Below the pieces are notes generated by a model. That model had not been told where the DNA came from. It searched no databases and saw only the letters and a program-made list of their open reading frames with translations. The translations under genes were made by a program, and so were the position numbers. A stretch of 42,126 nt of DNA from Oxalobacteraceae bacterium (GTDB taxonomy: Bacteria; Pseudomonadota; Gammaproteobacteria; Burkholderiales; Burkholderiaceae_D), in the NCBI GenBank assembly GCA_947448025.1, contig CANFLV010000029.1, positions 1 through 42,126 of the forward strand, read 5' to 3'. The first letter of the stretch is position 1, and the number at the start of each line of letters is the position of its first letter. Positions 26,823 to 35,922 of the stretch are shown here, one piece after another.

Positions 26823-27560
26823 ATGCCCGCATCAGCATCATCCGGTTTTACCGCGCGCTGCAAGTCAGCGCTGTCAATACTCACCCTGCTGCTGTGTACG
26901 CCGCTGTCGGCCGCAACGCCGCCCTTCCAGGACACGATCGCGCAGCGCATGACGGCTTGCACGGTCTGCCACGGCAAGGAAGGCCGCGCCGCCACTGATG
27001 GCTACTATCCGCGCATCGCCGGCAAGAACGAAGGCTATCTGTTTAACCAGCTCGTCAACTTCCGCGATGACCGGCGCAATTACCGTTTGATGAATCATCT
27101 GGTCGAGCAATTCTCGGACGACTACCTGCGCGAGATTGCGCATTATTTTGCCACGCTCGAATTACCCTATGCCGCGCCTCAGCCGGCCACAGCTGAACCG
27201 GCCGTCTTACAGCGTGGGCGGGCACTCGTCTTCGACGGTGACAAAGCACGCGACTTGCCCGCCTGCGCCACCTGCCATGGCAGCGCATTGACCGGCAGGC
27301 TGCCGGCCATTCCCGGCTTGCTCGGCCTGCCGCGGGACTACATCAATGGCCAGCTCGGCGCCTGGCGCGTCGGCCAGCGCCGCGCACAAGCGCCTGACTG
27401 CATGGCGCACATCACGAAAACCCTGACGCTGGCTGACATCAATGCAGTCTCGCATTGGCTCGCCGCACAGCCAGTGCCAGCGCATGCCCAGCCGGCAGCG
27501 CCCGTGCTGCTGCCACTCAGCTGCGGCGACATGCCCGGCAAAGCAGGGAGCGCACCATGA
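26823..27560 (+). CDS. Diheme cytochrome c (c4-like), exported
   Basis: 245 aa. Hydrophobic stretch at residues 16-31 ending LSA-ATPP is a signal peptide. Two heme-binding motifs: CTVCH (46-50) in the first domain and CATCH (148-152) in the second, each followed by segments typical of cytochrome c4 (YYPRIAGKNEGYLFNQLVNF and IPGLLGLPRDYINGQLGAW), with candidate axial Met in RLMNHL and DCMAHI. It overlaps the following cytochrome gene (ATGA at 27557-27560), so the two are made together. It presumably shuttles electrons in the periplasm; no oxidase or dehydrogenase gene is adjacent. Confidence 0.9.
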   Translation: MPASASSGFTARCKSALSILTLLLCTPLSAATPPFQDTIAQRMTACTVCHGKEGRAATDGYYPRIAGKNEGYLFNQLVNFRDDRRNYRLMNHLVEQFSDDYLREIAHYFATLELPYAAPQPATAEPAVLQRGRALVFDGDKARDLPACATCHGSALTGRLPAIPGLLGLPRDYINGQLGAWRVGQRRAQAPDCMAHITKTLTLADINAVSHWLAAQPVPAHAQPAAPVLLPLSCGDMPGKAGSAP

Positions 27561-28792
27561 AGAAATGGCTCCTCGGCCTGACCCTGCTGGCCGTCATCGG
27601 CGCAGGCACGCTTTACCGATCGGCGATGCGTGAAGTCGCGCTCGTCGTTGATACAGCGCCTGCCGCTGCCAATACCGCCACGGTGCAACAAGGCGCATAC
27701 ATTGCGCGCACGGCAAACTGCATCGGCTGCCACACCACGCGCGGCGGAGCGGCCTTTGCCGGTGGCCTTGGTATTGCGACGCCTTTCGGCACGATTTACA
27801 GTTCGAACCTGACGCCCGACCAGAAGACCGGTATCGGCAGTTGGACCGCCGCCGAATTCTGGCGCGCCATGCATCATGGCCAGTCCAAAGATGGTCGCCT
27901 GCTCTACCCGGCCTTCCCTTATACGAGCTATACCAACATGAGCCGCGCTGACAGCGACGCGCTGTTCGCCTACCTGCGCAGCCAGACGCCGGTGACACAT
28001 GTGAATCGCGCCCATGAACTGCGTTTCCCCTACGGCTTGCAAGTTTCGCTGGGCGTATGGCGGACGCTCTATTTCACGCCCGGCAGCAGTGTTGCCGAGC
28101 CTGGCCGCGATGCGCAATGGCAGCGCGGCGCCTATCTTGTACGCGGCGCCGGTCACTGCGGCGCCTGTCATACGCCGCGCGATAGCCTGGCCGGCAGCGA
28201 CAACAGCCGCGAACTGCAGGGCGCGATGATGCTGGCGCAAAGCTGGTATGCGCCTACGCTTGCGGGTCTGCACGATGTTGACATCGTCCAGCTCCTGAAA
28301 GCAGGTCACGACGGCCAGCGTTTTGTCAGCGGCCCGATGGCGGAAATCGTGCATGGCAGTACCCAATACCTCGATGATGCCGACGCGCAGGCCATTTCGG
28401 TATTTTTGAAGTCCCTGCCGCCGGCGCCTGCAGCAAGTAACGCACCGGCACTGTCAGTGACCAGCCAAGCCATGGCCGAAGCTGGCGGCAAAATCTACGA
28501 ACAGCATTGCGTCAGCTGTCACGGCGCCGATGGCAAAGGCATCAAAGGCGCCTATCCGCCGCTGGCCGGCAGTCGCGCGGTGCTCGCCGCAAACCCCGCC
28601 AATCTCGCGCAGATGACGCTCAACGGTGGCTTTGCCGTATCGACAGCGAGCAATGCGCGCCCCTTCGGCATGCCGCCCTTTGCGCCTCTGCTCAATGACG
28701 CGGAAGTCGCCGCGGTGTTGACCTATATCCGCACTGCCTGGGGTAATCAGGCTGGCGCGGTTTCGGAATTACAGGTGCGCCGCACACCTTGA
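27557..28792 (+). CDS. Triheme cytochrome c, alcohol/gluconate dehydrogenase subunit-like
   Basis: 411 aa from the ATG at 27557, chosen for its overlap with the preceding gene and the membrane anchor or signal WLLGLTLLAVIGAGTL. Three heme motifs: CIGCH (55-59), CGACH (201-205) and CVSCH (318-322), with context such as GAYIARTANCIGCH, FGTIYSSNLTPD and GAYLVRGAGHCGACHTPR, which match the cytochrome subunits of membrane-bound alcohol, gluconate and sorbitol dehydrogenases. The catalytic dehydrogenase is not in the window. With the diheme c4-like protein it could form a periplasmic electron wire. Confidence 0.9.
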   Translation: MKKWLLGLTLLAVIGAGTLYRSAMREVALVVDTAPAAANTATVQQGAYIARTANCIGCHTTRGGAAFAGGLGIATPFGTIYSSNLTPDQKTGIGSWTAAEFWRAMHHGQSKDGRLLYPAFPYTSYTNMSRADSDALFAYLRSQTPVTHVNRAHELRFPYGLQVSLGVWRTLYFTPGSSVAEPGRDAQWQRGAYLVRGAGHCGACHTPRDSLAGSDNSRELQGAMMLAQSWYAPTLAGLHDVDIVQLLKAGHDGQRFVSGPMAEIVHGSTQYLDDADAQAISVFLKSLPPAPAASNAPALSVTSQAMAEAGGKIYEQHCVSCHGADGKGIKGAYPPLAGSRAVLAANPANLAQMTLNGGFAVSTASNARPFGMPPFAPLLNDAEVAAVLTYIRTAWGNQAGAVSELQVRRTP

Positions 28793-28955
28793 ATTTTTAT
28801 GAATTGGCAAACGATTTACTAACTGAAAATGGCGTAACCCTCTGGCCAGCAGCTTGCATCGTCCTGAAGCTGTCTTGAGCACGACCCAACGCGAACACAT
28901 GACAGCGATAAGCACAACACTCCGCTGGTCAAGGGTCTGCTGTCCAACCGGAACC
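28793..28955. other. Convergent intergenic gap, nothing recognised
   Basis: 163 bases between the triheme cytochrome stop and the GGDEF-EAL stop. There is no good GC-rich hairpin followed by Ts on either strand and no credible gene. Confidence 0.5.
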
Positions 28956-31598
28956 TCAGCCGCAAGCTGGTGCTCTGACGCCGTCGCGCATCCGGTCCGC
29001 GTGCAGCAGCGCTTCAAACTCCAGCGGCGGCAACGCCCGCGAAAACAAGAAGCCCTGACCAAAATCGCAGCCCGCCTCCGCCAGCATTTCGCGCTGCGCT
29101 TCTGTCTCTATGCCTTCGCCGATAATTTTCAGCCCCAGCTTGTGACCCATCACGATGATGGTTTCCGCGATCGTGCGGCTGTCGGCATTGTGAAAGTCTT
29201 TCACGAAGGACTGGTCGATTTTTAAATAATCGAGACCGAATTTAACCAGATACGCCATCGACGAATAGCCGGTGCCGAAATCATCGAGCGCGATTTCCAT
29301 GCCGGCATCGCGGCAGTATCGCAAGGCGCTGGTGACGGCCGGTGAATCCTTGAGCAGCACGCCTTCGGTTATTTCGACAGAAATTAGGCTGCAGGACAGC
29401 CCCTTGGCTTTCATTTGCGCCGGCCAGTTGATGGGGCGCGCCTGGTGGCTGAATTGCAGCGGCGACGTATTGACGCTGATCTGGAAGACGCTGCCGCAAT
29501 GGCGCGAATACACATCCGCCCAGTGACTCGCCTGCTGAAAAACCCACTCGCCTATCTCATAAATCAAGCCGAGGTCTTCTGCCAGCGGGATGAATTCCGA
29601 GGGTTCGATCAAGCCGCGCGTCGGGTGCTGCCAGCGCAGCAAGGCTTCGGCCTTGACGATGCGCCCCGAGGGCAAAGCCACGATGGGTTGAAAAAATACT
29701 TTTAACTGTTCCGGGTTCATGGCGTCGCGCAAATCTCGCCCCGTACGCAGGCGCATCAGGGCGACTTCCTGCATCGAACGGGTGAAGTAGCAGAACTGAT
29801 TACGCCCGCCTGATTTCGCTGTGTACATGGCCTGATCAGCATTGCGGAACAGCTCCGGCGCATCCTTGCCGTCGGCCGGGTAAAGCGCAATGCCAATGCT
29901 GGCCGAGATCACGAGCGGCGCTTTACCGCAGGGGAAAGGCCGCGACAAGGCATTGATGATCTTGCGCGCAATGCGTTCGGCGTATTGCGTATTTTCGAGC
30001 TCGGACAAGATCAGCGTAAATTCATCACCGCCGATACGCGCAAGCGTGTCCGACTCGCGCACGCAGCTATCGATCCTCGCGGCGACATCCTTGAGCAATT
30101 TATCACCGACCTCGTGGCCGAACAGGTCATTGATTTCCTTGAAACGGTCAAGGTCGATGAAAAACAAGGCCGCCATCGTGCCATTGCGATGCGCATGCCG
30201 GACTTCATGATCGAGCCGATCCCAGAACAGGCGCCGGTTCGGCAGCCCCGTGAGCGCATCGAAATTGGCATTACGCCAGAGCCTGGATTCAAAATTCTTG
30301 CGCTCGGTGATGTCCGACTGAACCGCCACGAAAGACGTCAGATTACCGCGATCATCGAACACCGGATCGACCTTGAGCTGCTGCCAGAATTGGCGTCCCG
30401 ATTTATGATAATTGAGAATCTCGACGTCAAAACTGCGCCGCGCCACGATCGCCTCATGCATGGTCGCGATCGTATCGCGATCCGTATCCGGTCCCTGCAG
30501 GAACTCACCGGGCTTTTTGCCGAGAATGTCCGCTATGCGGTAACCGGTCAAGGATTCAAACGGTGCATTGACCCATTTGATCTTGCATTCAGCATCGGTG
30601 AGCATCACGGACGTGGTAATTTTTTCCATGATCAGCACCAGATGTGCCATTTTTTCTTCACTCTGCTTGCGCTCGGTGATTTCACTGACGACGCCGGCGG
30701 CATGCAACTCGCGTCCGGCGAGATCACAATAAAAACGGCCTCGACACCACAGCCAGTGCGTCGAGTGATCCGGCCAGATCACGCGGTACTCGTGATCCAG
30801 CAAACCGTCGCCGTTCATGGACTGGTAAAATTTGTCGACCAGCTGCACCCGCTCATCGGGATGCACCTCTGCCACCAGGCTATCGAAGGTCAGGTCGGTG
30901 GGCACCGTGGAATAGCCAAAACACTCGGCAAAATGCGCAGAGCCGCACACCTGCCTCGTGCTTACATCGAGGTCCCAGTCACCTATCTGCGCCGCATCCA
31001 GCGCAAAACGTCGCTGCGCCTGGCTATCAAGCACCTTTTGCACTTCCGCGAGATTACTGCCCTGCTCGCGAAGCTGCGCCGCAAAGCGGATTGCGCGCCG
31101 ACTCACCAGACGCAGCTCCATTTCATCCATGACCATCGCGGCCAAATCTTTCAGGGTCGCGATCTCTTCGCTATCGATGTTGCGCGGCTGATAATCGAGC
31201 ACACACAAAGTCCCCAGCCGGTAGCTATCCGAGGTCTTCAAGGGGATGCCCGCATAAAAGCGAAAGCCAGCCTCGCAGGCGACCAGGGGATTGGCCAGCG
31301 CGCGCGGATCGGTTCTGGCGTCCGATACGATCCACGGCGCGTCGAACAGAATGGCCGAGGCGCACAAACCCGGCTCGCGCGTCGTTTGCCGGGCGTCGAT
31401 GCCATGCGCAGCCTTGAACCAGATGCGCTCGCTATCGACGAGGCTAATAATGGCGATGGGCGCCTTCAGCAGTCGCGCAGCCAGACCGACGATGCGATCG
31501 AAGGCGCGATCAGGGGGAGTATCGAGGATTTCATACCGAAGCAATGCCTGCAGGCGTTGATCCTCATCGGGCGGAATGAACGACCGGCTCGCTGTCAT
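28956..31598 (-). CDS. GAF-PAS-PAS-GGDEF-EAL cyclic-di-GMP enzyme
   Basis: 880 aa, no membrane segments. A GAF domain spans about residues 25-165 (IVGLAARLLKAPIAIISLVD, FYAGIPLKTSDSYRLGTLCVLD), two PAS domains about 195-435 (the second ending SFVAVQSDITERK), then GGDEF and EAL. GGDEF is intact at 523-527 with a c-di-GMP inhibitory site RESD five residues before RIGGDEF. EAL is intact at 651-653, with ISVEITE, DDFGTGYSS, LKIDQSF and EGIETE all present, so phosphodiesterase activity is also expected. Net direction cannot be read from sequence. Single-gene unit; neighbours with biofilm genes and the c-di-GMP riboswitch make it a plausible local supplier or drain of the signal. Confidence 0.95.
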   Translation of the reverse strand: MTASRSFIPPDEDQRLQALLRYEILDTPPDRAFDRIVGLAARLLKAPIAIISLVDSERIWFKAAHGIDARQTTREPGLCASAILFDAPWIVSDARTDPRALANPLVACEAGFRFYAGIPLKTSDSYRLGTLCVLDYQPRNIDSEEIATLKDLAAMVMDEMELRLVSRRAIRFAAQLREQGSNLAEVQKVLDSQAQRRFALDAAQIGDWDLDVSTRQVCGSAHFAECFGYSTVPTDLTFDSLVAEVHPDERVQLVDKFYQSMNGDGLLDHEYRVIWPDHSTHWLWCRGRFYCDLAGRELHAAGVVSEITERKQSEEKMAHLVLIMEKITTSVMLTDAECKIKWVNAPFESLTGYRIADILGKKPGEFLQGPDTDRDTIATMHEAIVARRSFDVEILNYHKSGRQFWQQLKVDPVFDDRGNLTSFVAVQSDITERKNFESRLWRNANFDALTGLPNRRLFWDRLDHEVRHAHRNGTMAALFFIDLDRFKEINDLFGHEVGDKLLKDVAARIDSCVRESDTLARIGGDEFTLILSELENTQYAERIARKIINALSRPFPCGKAPLVISASIGIALYPADGKDAPELFRNADQAMYTAKSGGRNQFCYFTRSMQEVALMRLRTGRDLRDAMNPEQLKVFFQPIVALPSGRIVKAEALLRWQHPTRGLIEPSEFIPLAEDLGLIYEIGEWVFQQASHWADVYSRHCGSVFQISVNTSPLQFSHQARPINWPAQMKAKGLSCSLISVEITEGVLLKDSPAVTSALRYCRDAGMEIALDDFGTGYSSMAYLVKFGLDYLKIDQSFVKDFHNADSRTIAETIIVMGHKLGLKIIGEGIETEAQREMLAEAGCDFGQGFLFSRALPPLEFEALLHADRMRDGVRAPACG

Positions 31599-31720
31599 TG
31601 GTCTGTTTCAGGTGACATGGCGGCCGCAGCGACCGCCATCTTACAAATAAGTCATTTGACTTTTTGACACCTGCAGCAGCGCGTAGTTCTTCAATATCTG
31701 AAGATTTTTGTAAATCACAT
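31599..31720 (-). promoter_or_regulatory. Leader of the GGDEF-EAL gene with several small dyads
   Basis: 122 AT-rich bases hold ATGGCGG/CCGCCAT (31617-31623 with 31633-31639), AAGTCA-TT-TGACTT (31649-31662) and TCTTCA-ATATC-TGAAGA (31688-31704). The last is followed by five Ts on the plus strand only, where no gene arrives, so it is more likely a protein site than a terminator. The 31617-31639 hairpin would lie in the 5' untranslated RNA, 18 bases before the ATG. Confidence 0.45.
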
Positions 31721-33178
31721 TCACAACATGAAACCCATATTGCTCGGATAATCCGGCCGACCCGCGGCCGCGCCAAAGCGCTTCAGGTTAGGCAAGATGC
31801 CCGGCAGCTCAGATGGCGCCACGCCAAACCAGGTCGCCAGGGTCGCCGCATACTGGTCCACCGAGGTCGTGGGCAGCAGACGCCCTTGACCGACATGCCA
31901 CTGGTCTTCGGCGGCACTGGTGCTGCCGATGCTCACCGGTGGCGCGACGCCATAGAATGCGCGCCCCTTGACTGCGCCGCCGACCATGAAGTGATGGCTG
32001 CCCCAGCCATGGTCGGCGCCATCGCCATTCGACTGCAGCGTGCGGCCGAAGTCCGAGGCCGTGAAGGCCGTGACCTTGTCGGCGACACCGAGCTCGACGG
32101 TGGCGTTATAAAACGCCGTCATGGCCGTGCTGACCCGACCGAGCAGTATCGGATGCGCGCTCATGAGGTTATCGTGCAAATCGAAGCCACCCAACGAGAC
32201 GAGAAACACCTGACGCTTCGCACCGAGCGAATTACGCGCAGCGATGAGGCGCGCAACGATCTTCATCTGATCAGCCAGGGTATTCCCGCTCGGGAAAGGC
32301 GTGCTCAAATTGGCGCTGGCGAGACTTGCCGTGATCTGCGTCTCGGCCGCCAGTGCCCGCGCGGTCACGCGCGCGTATTCATTTTCAAACATGTCGCCGC
32401 TGCTCTTGGTGACCAGTGTACGCAACGCAGCGCTGGCGGCAGCCGAGTTATAGAGATTGCTCTTGACGCCCTTGACGGCGACTGCGCCCGAAGTGCTGAT
32501 CTGGTAAGGCAAGGCCACATCGCCCGAGAGGAAGACGGCATTGCCGGTGACGGAAATACATGTGAACAGCGAATTCGTATTGCTCGCCATGGCGAGGTCG
32601 CCGATATTGCCACCCCAACCGATGGTCGAGCCCTCCGGCGAGGACGACTGCCATAGCGACTGCTGGTCATTATGCGAAAACAGTTTGGGCGGCAGTGGAT
32701 AGGTCTTGCGGTCGGCATTGAAGTACTGTTCCTTGGTCGTTGGCGCGACCAGTGGCCCGACATTGAGCTGCACAGCCGCCTTACCGCTGTTGAACAGATC
32801 GGCCATGCCGGTCATTGCCGGATGCAAGGCATATTGCCGCCCGTTTGGCAGCGGCGTCGTCGGCGTCAACAGCGTCGCAGCCAAATCTTCGCGCGCCAGC
32901 GCAATGCCGTCGCCGATCAGGCCAGGTGCGCCGCCACGGATCTGCAGGTATTTGGCAAAGCTGGCCTCGTCATACGCGACCACGGTATTGGCATAGTCAT
33001 TGCCGCCATACAGGAAGACGCACACCAGCGCCTTGTAATCGCTCGAATTAAATGCCGCAGCCTCGCCCATGGCCGCGAGATTAAGCGCAAAGGGCAAGGC
33101 TGAACCAGTCAATGCCAGCTGGCTCGAGCGTCGCAGAAAGGCCCGGCGCGCGAGATCCTTGGGAGTATTGGAAGTCAT
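31721..33178 (-). CDS. DUF1501 protein, Tat-exported
   Basis: 485 aa. Twin-arginine signal near the start: LARRAFLRRSSQLALTG followed by a hydrophobic stretch and AAA site, so it is probably exported folded. The body is DUF1501, an alkaline-phosphatase-like fold family: YKALVCVFLYGGNDYANTVV, FLVSLGGFDLHDN, FTASDFGRTLQSNGDGADHGWGSHHFMVGG. The D/H-rich segment DHGWGSHH resembles metal-binding parts of sulfatase/phosphatase folds. It starts 9 bases after the DUF1800 gene. The DUF1800/DUF1501 pair is common in Gram-negatives but its function is not established to my knowledge. Confidence 0.88.
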   Translation of the reverse strand: MTSNTPKDLARRAFLRRSSQLALTGSALPFALNLAAMGEAAAFNSSDYKALVCVFLYGGNDYANTVVAYDEASFAKYLQIRGGAPGLIGDGIALAREDLAATLLTPTTPLPNGRQYALHPAMTGMADLFNSGKAAVQLNVGPLVAPTTKEQYFNADRKTYPLPPKLFSHNDQQSLWQSSSPEGSTIGWGGNIGDLAMASNTNSLFTCISVTGNAVFLSGDVALPYQISTSGAVAVKGVKSNLYNSAAASAALRTLVTKSSGDMFENEYARVTARALAAETQITASLASANLSTPFPSGNTLADQMKIVARLIAARNSLGAKRQVFLVSLGGFDLHDNLMSAHPILLGRVSTAMTAFYNATVELGVADKVTAFTASDFGRTLQSNGDGADHGWGSHHFMVGGAVKGRAFYGVAPPVSIGSTSAAEDQWHVGQGRLLPTTSVDQYAATLATWFGVAPSELPGILPNLKRFGAAAGRPDYPSNMGFML

Positions 33179-33187
33179 GTCGGCCTC

Positions 33188-35668
33188 TTATTTCTGGATC
33201 AGGTAATCGCTAGAGGCCATCACCAGCATCACTGCCATGGCGATGCGGTCGAGCTTGGCGCTGCTGCTGCTGGCGGCGGTAACCGTGGTGCCGCTCAAGG
33301 TTTGCACGATCAGCGTCTGCGACGCCGAAGACAGCCGACCGGCGCACAACAGCAGGTTCAGGCGCGCCACGAGCGCAGCCGGGTCGGTCACCAGTGCCAG
33401 TTCATTCGTGTAATCGGCGGCGATGCTGGCGCCGCCCTCCTTGTTGCCAGAAACGTCAGAGTTCGTCGTGTAAAAGCCGCTGCGGATCACGTCCTGCATG
33501 TAATTGAGATAGCCGCCGTTCGCGCTTTCATTTACGAGCTGGAATTCCGGCGCCAATGCGCCGGCCGCCGACATGGCCGAAGAGGGCGGCACATAACCGG
33601 GCCGGAAAAAATTGAAGACGCTGCCGGCATGCAGCGGACTCTGGCTCAGCTGCGTGGCCGGATTACTGAGGTCGCCGATCTTCCAGCGATCGCGCACTGA
33701 CACATTGGCAAAGGTGCGGCCCCATTGCACCAGACGCAGCATAGGCTCGCGTAATTTGCCTGCGCCGTTTTGCGTCAGCGCCGCATCGCTGCGCGCTTCG
33801 GTATCGAGCAGGATGGCAGAAAAAACCGCCTTCAAGTCGCCGCGCACACCACTGCCATTATTGTTGAACACCGTCGCTACCCGCGCCACATAGGCGGGAC
33901 TGGGATTACTGGTAACGAGGCGCTGGATCATTTGCTTGCTGAAAAACGGCCCGACATTCGGATGCTGGAACAGCGTGTCGAGCGCAATCCGCAAAGCCGT
34001 CGCACCATCGGTATTGGCCGCAATCGTCGTGCCGAGGAAGCTCGCCGCCAGCAGCGAGTGCTGGCTCGCGACCAGGCGCATCGGCGGGCGCACGATGGCG
34101 GTCGTGGCGATCGTGCGATTATTGTCCAGCGGGACCACTACCGGCGTACCTGTCTCCAGCGGCGCCTGATAGCCGGTGAATACGCGCGCGAGATTACTGA
34201 CATCGCTGGCGCTGTAAGTCTCGATGCGATTGCCGTCGGCATCGCGCTTTTCAGTGCCGTCGAGGTTCAGCTGATACAGTCCGATCGTATACAGCTGCAT
34301 GACTTCGCGGGCGTAGTTTTCATCCGGCTGGCGGCCGCTGCTGTTTTCTTTCTGGTTACCGAGCGCATTAAGGTAGCGGCCGGTGGCGACATTGAGGCTG
34401 ACATTTTCCAGCAGCGTGCGGAAATTGCCGAAGGCATTTGCCACCAGTCCATCCCAGTAAGACGCCATCGCATAGCCGCGCCAGGTCGTGCTCACGCCAG
34501 CGACCGAGACCACCATCATTTCTGACAGCGCCAGAGCGGCGCGTTTGCGCACCGCATCGGGCGCGGTCAGGAGCTGGTTCCAGATCATCCGGTCCGACAG
34601 GTATTCCTGGTCGTAGTACTTCGTGTCGCTGCTGATCTGATTATAGCCACGGCTATCGAGCCAGTTCCAGCCGGTGATGCCAGCCGGCGCATTGAGCTGT
34701 TCATTGAGCCAGACGGCCGGCCCCTTGGCGCGCACGCTGGCGATCTCGGCGTCGGAGGCAGAAAACTGCGCCTGCAATAACAGGCGCGCGGCTTGCGCTT
34801 CGCTGACGCTGCTGTTGATGACCTGCGGACCGGCAGCGCCGAACACGGCGTCGATCATTTTCGTCGCCGGATAGGTATCGGCGGGCGTGACGGCTGCGGC
34901 GATGGCCATGCCCTTGGTAATATTGTTTTCAGCGACGTTATAGCTGAGACCCTGCTGGATGGCGAAATAATTCGCCGTCACGACCTTGTTATCGAGCAGC
35001 TTCGCGACCCAGCCGTAAGTCGCATCGCCCTTCAGGCCATGTGCGGCAACGAGTATGGTGCGTATCAAGGAGGCGCGGGTTTCCTTGCCACTGGCCAGAG
35101 CACGGCTCCAGTAATCGAGACCGGCGGCATCGACACTACTGCGGCCGAGGACATTCTTGTAAATCATGGCAATAAAGTCGGCATTGCCCATCGTCGCTGC
35201 ATAGCCGGTCTGGCTAGGGTATTGCAAGGCAGCCGTATAAAAATTGCCGGCAATCGCCGCCAGCGACTGCCCCGACTTGAATTGCGCGATCCAGTACGCC
35301 AGACCTTCCGCTTCCGGCACCCGATTGAAGTAAGCGATATACAGCTCAAGCAGCGCATTGAGGTCGTCTGCTGAAATACCAGTCGCCAGCGTGGCGATGC
35401 TGAGGTCGACGGTGACATCGGCAAACTTGATTTTAGTGACGTTACCGATCTGGCTGACGCCGCCCTGGCCGACATTATCGGTCACGGAATAACCGGTCGC
35501 CGTTTTCGTGATCGTGTAATCGCTGCGATAACTCGGGAAGCTGGCCACGCCATTAACGACGACGGTATCTGCCAGTAATTGATCTGCGGGCGCGGCGTTA
35601 CGGCTTTCGCCACAGCCGCTGAGGCTGGCAATAAAAAGGAGGACGCAGCATACAGCGGCCTTGTTCAT
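33188..35668 (-). CDS. DUF4214-DUF1800 lipoprotein
   Basis: 826 aa. Lipoprotein signal with lipobox LSGC (Cys19). Residues about 35-95 carry the SDYTITKTATGYSVTDNVGQGG motif that often precedes DUF4214; the DUF4214 domain follows at about 105-215 (LNALLELYIAYFNRVPEAEGLAYW, IYKNVLGRSSVDAAGLDYW). The rest is DUF1800, with RDADGNRIETYSASDVSNLARVFTG, PDENYAREVMQLYTIGL and FFRPGYVPP. Transcribed ahead of DUF1501. DUF4214 is frequent in surface and matrix-linked proteins, so an outer-membrane or periplasmic role in exopolymer handling is possible but unproven. Confidence 0.88.
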   Translation of the reverse strand: MNKAAVCCVLLFIASLSGCGESRNAAPADQLLADTVVVNGVASFPSYRSDYTITKTATGYSVTDNVGQGGVSQIGNVTKIKFADVTVDLSIATLATGISADDLNALLELYIAYFNRVPEAEGLAYWIAQFKSGQSLAAIAGNFYTAALQYPSQTGYAATMGNADFIAMIYKNVLGRSSVDAAGLDYWSRALASGKETRASLIRTILVAAHGLKGDATYGWVAKLLDNKVVTANYFAIQQGLSYNVAENNITKGMAIAAAVTPADTYPATKMIDAVFGAAGPQVINSSVSEAQAARLLLQAQFSASDAEIASVRAKGPAVWLNEQLNAPAGITGWNWLDSRGYNQISSDTKYYDQEYLSDRMIWNQLLTAPDAVRKRAALALSEMMVVSVAGVSTTWRGYAMASYWDGLVANAFGNFRTLLENVSLNVATGRYLNALGNQKENSSGRQPDENYAREVMQLYTIGLYQLNLDGTEKRDADGNRIETYSASDVSNLARVFTGYQAPLETGTPVVVPLDNNRTIATTAIVRPPMRLVASQHSLLAASFLGTTIAANTDGATALRIALDTLFQHPNVGPFFSKQMIQRLVTSNPSPAYVARVATVFNNNGSGVRGDLKAVFSAILLDTEARSDAALTQNGAGKLREPMLRLVQWGRTFANVSVRDRWKIGDLSNPATQLSQSPLHAGSVFNFFRPGYVPPSSAMSAAGALAPEFQLVNESANGGYLNYMQDVIRSGFYTTNSDVSGNKEGGASIAADYTNELALVTDPAALVARLNLLLCAGRLSSASQTLIVQTLSGTTVTAASSSSAKLDRIAMAVMLVMASSDYLIQK

Positions 35669-35866
35669 AAGTGACCGCTACAAAGTTGACACGCGCGTGA
35701 CTGCCTCATTATTGCCCCCGATTTGGCTGATGCAATTATTTACTTGCATATTGTTTGCAAGAAATATAATTGAAATTACGCACTTCGGGGAGTAAAACTT
35801 GTTGTCGGACGTAACAGCGCAGACGCGAACCCGCCAGCGGGCGGCGCCTGCGACAATGTCGCTGCT
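35669..35866 (-). promoter_or_regulatory. Upstream region of the DUF1800-DUF1501 operon with a 19-bp dyad
   Basis: AT-rich region holding CTTGCA-TATTGTT-TGCAAG (35743-35761), a perfect 6-bp-arm dyad of operator size about 75-93 bases before the DUF1800 ATG. The bases around it (AAATATAATTGAAATT at 35762-35777, plus strand) are promoter-like, but I cannot fix a -35/-10 pair. Confidence 0.45.
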
Positions 35867-35898
35867 AAAAAACCTGCAGCACCCGCGAATGCCGCAGG
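35867..35898 (-). terminator. Intrinsic terminator of the curli operon
   Basis: On the minus strand CCTGCGGCA (35898-35890) pairs with TGCTGCAGG (35881-35873), nine pairs with one G-U, loop TTCGCGGG, followed by six Us (A-run 35867-35872). It lies 25 bases after the curlin stop. Confidence 0.85.
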
Positions 35899-35922
35899 CT
35901 GTTCACATGTCAACTGGATAGA

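Noticed and set aside
29985-31667. 560-codon open frame on the plus strand
   Set aside because: It lies entirely opposite the GGDEF-EAL gene, whose protein has unmistakable domains. The antisense product is rich in R, H, D and Q with no recognisable motif, as expected from GC-biased third positions.
31688-31709. Intrinsic terminator TCTTCA/TGAAGA plus TTTTT on the plus strand
   Set aside because: No plus-strand gene ends near it (the last one ends at 28792), and on the minus strand, where genes run, there is no U-tract. It is listed only as a dyad.
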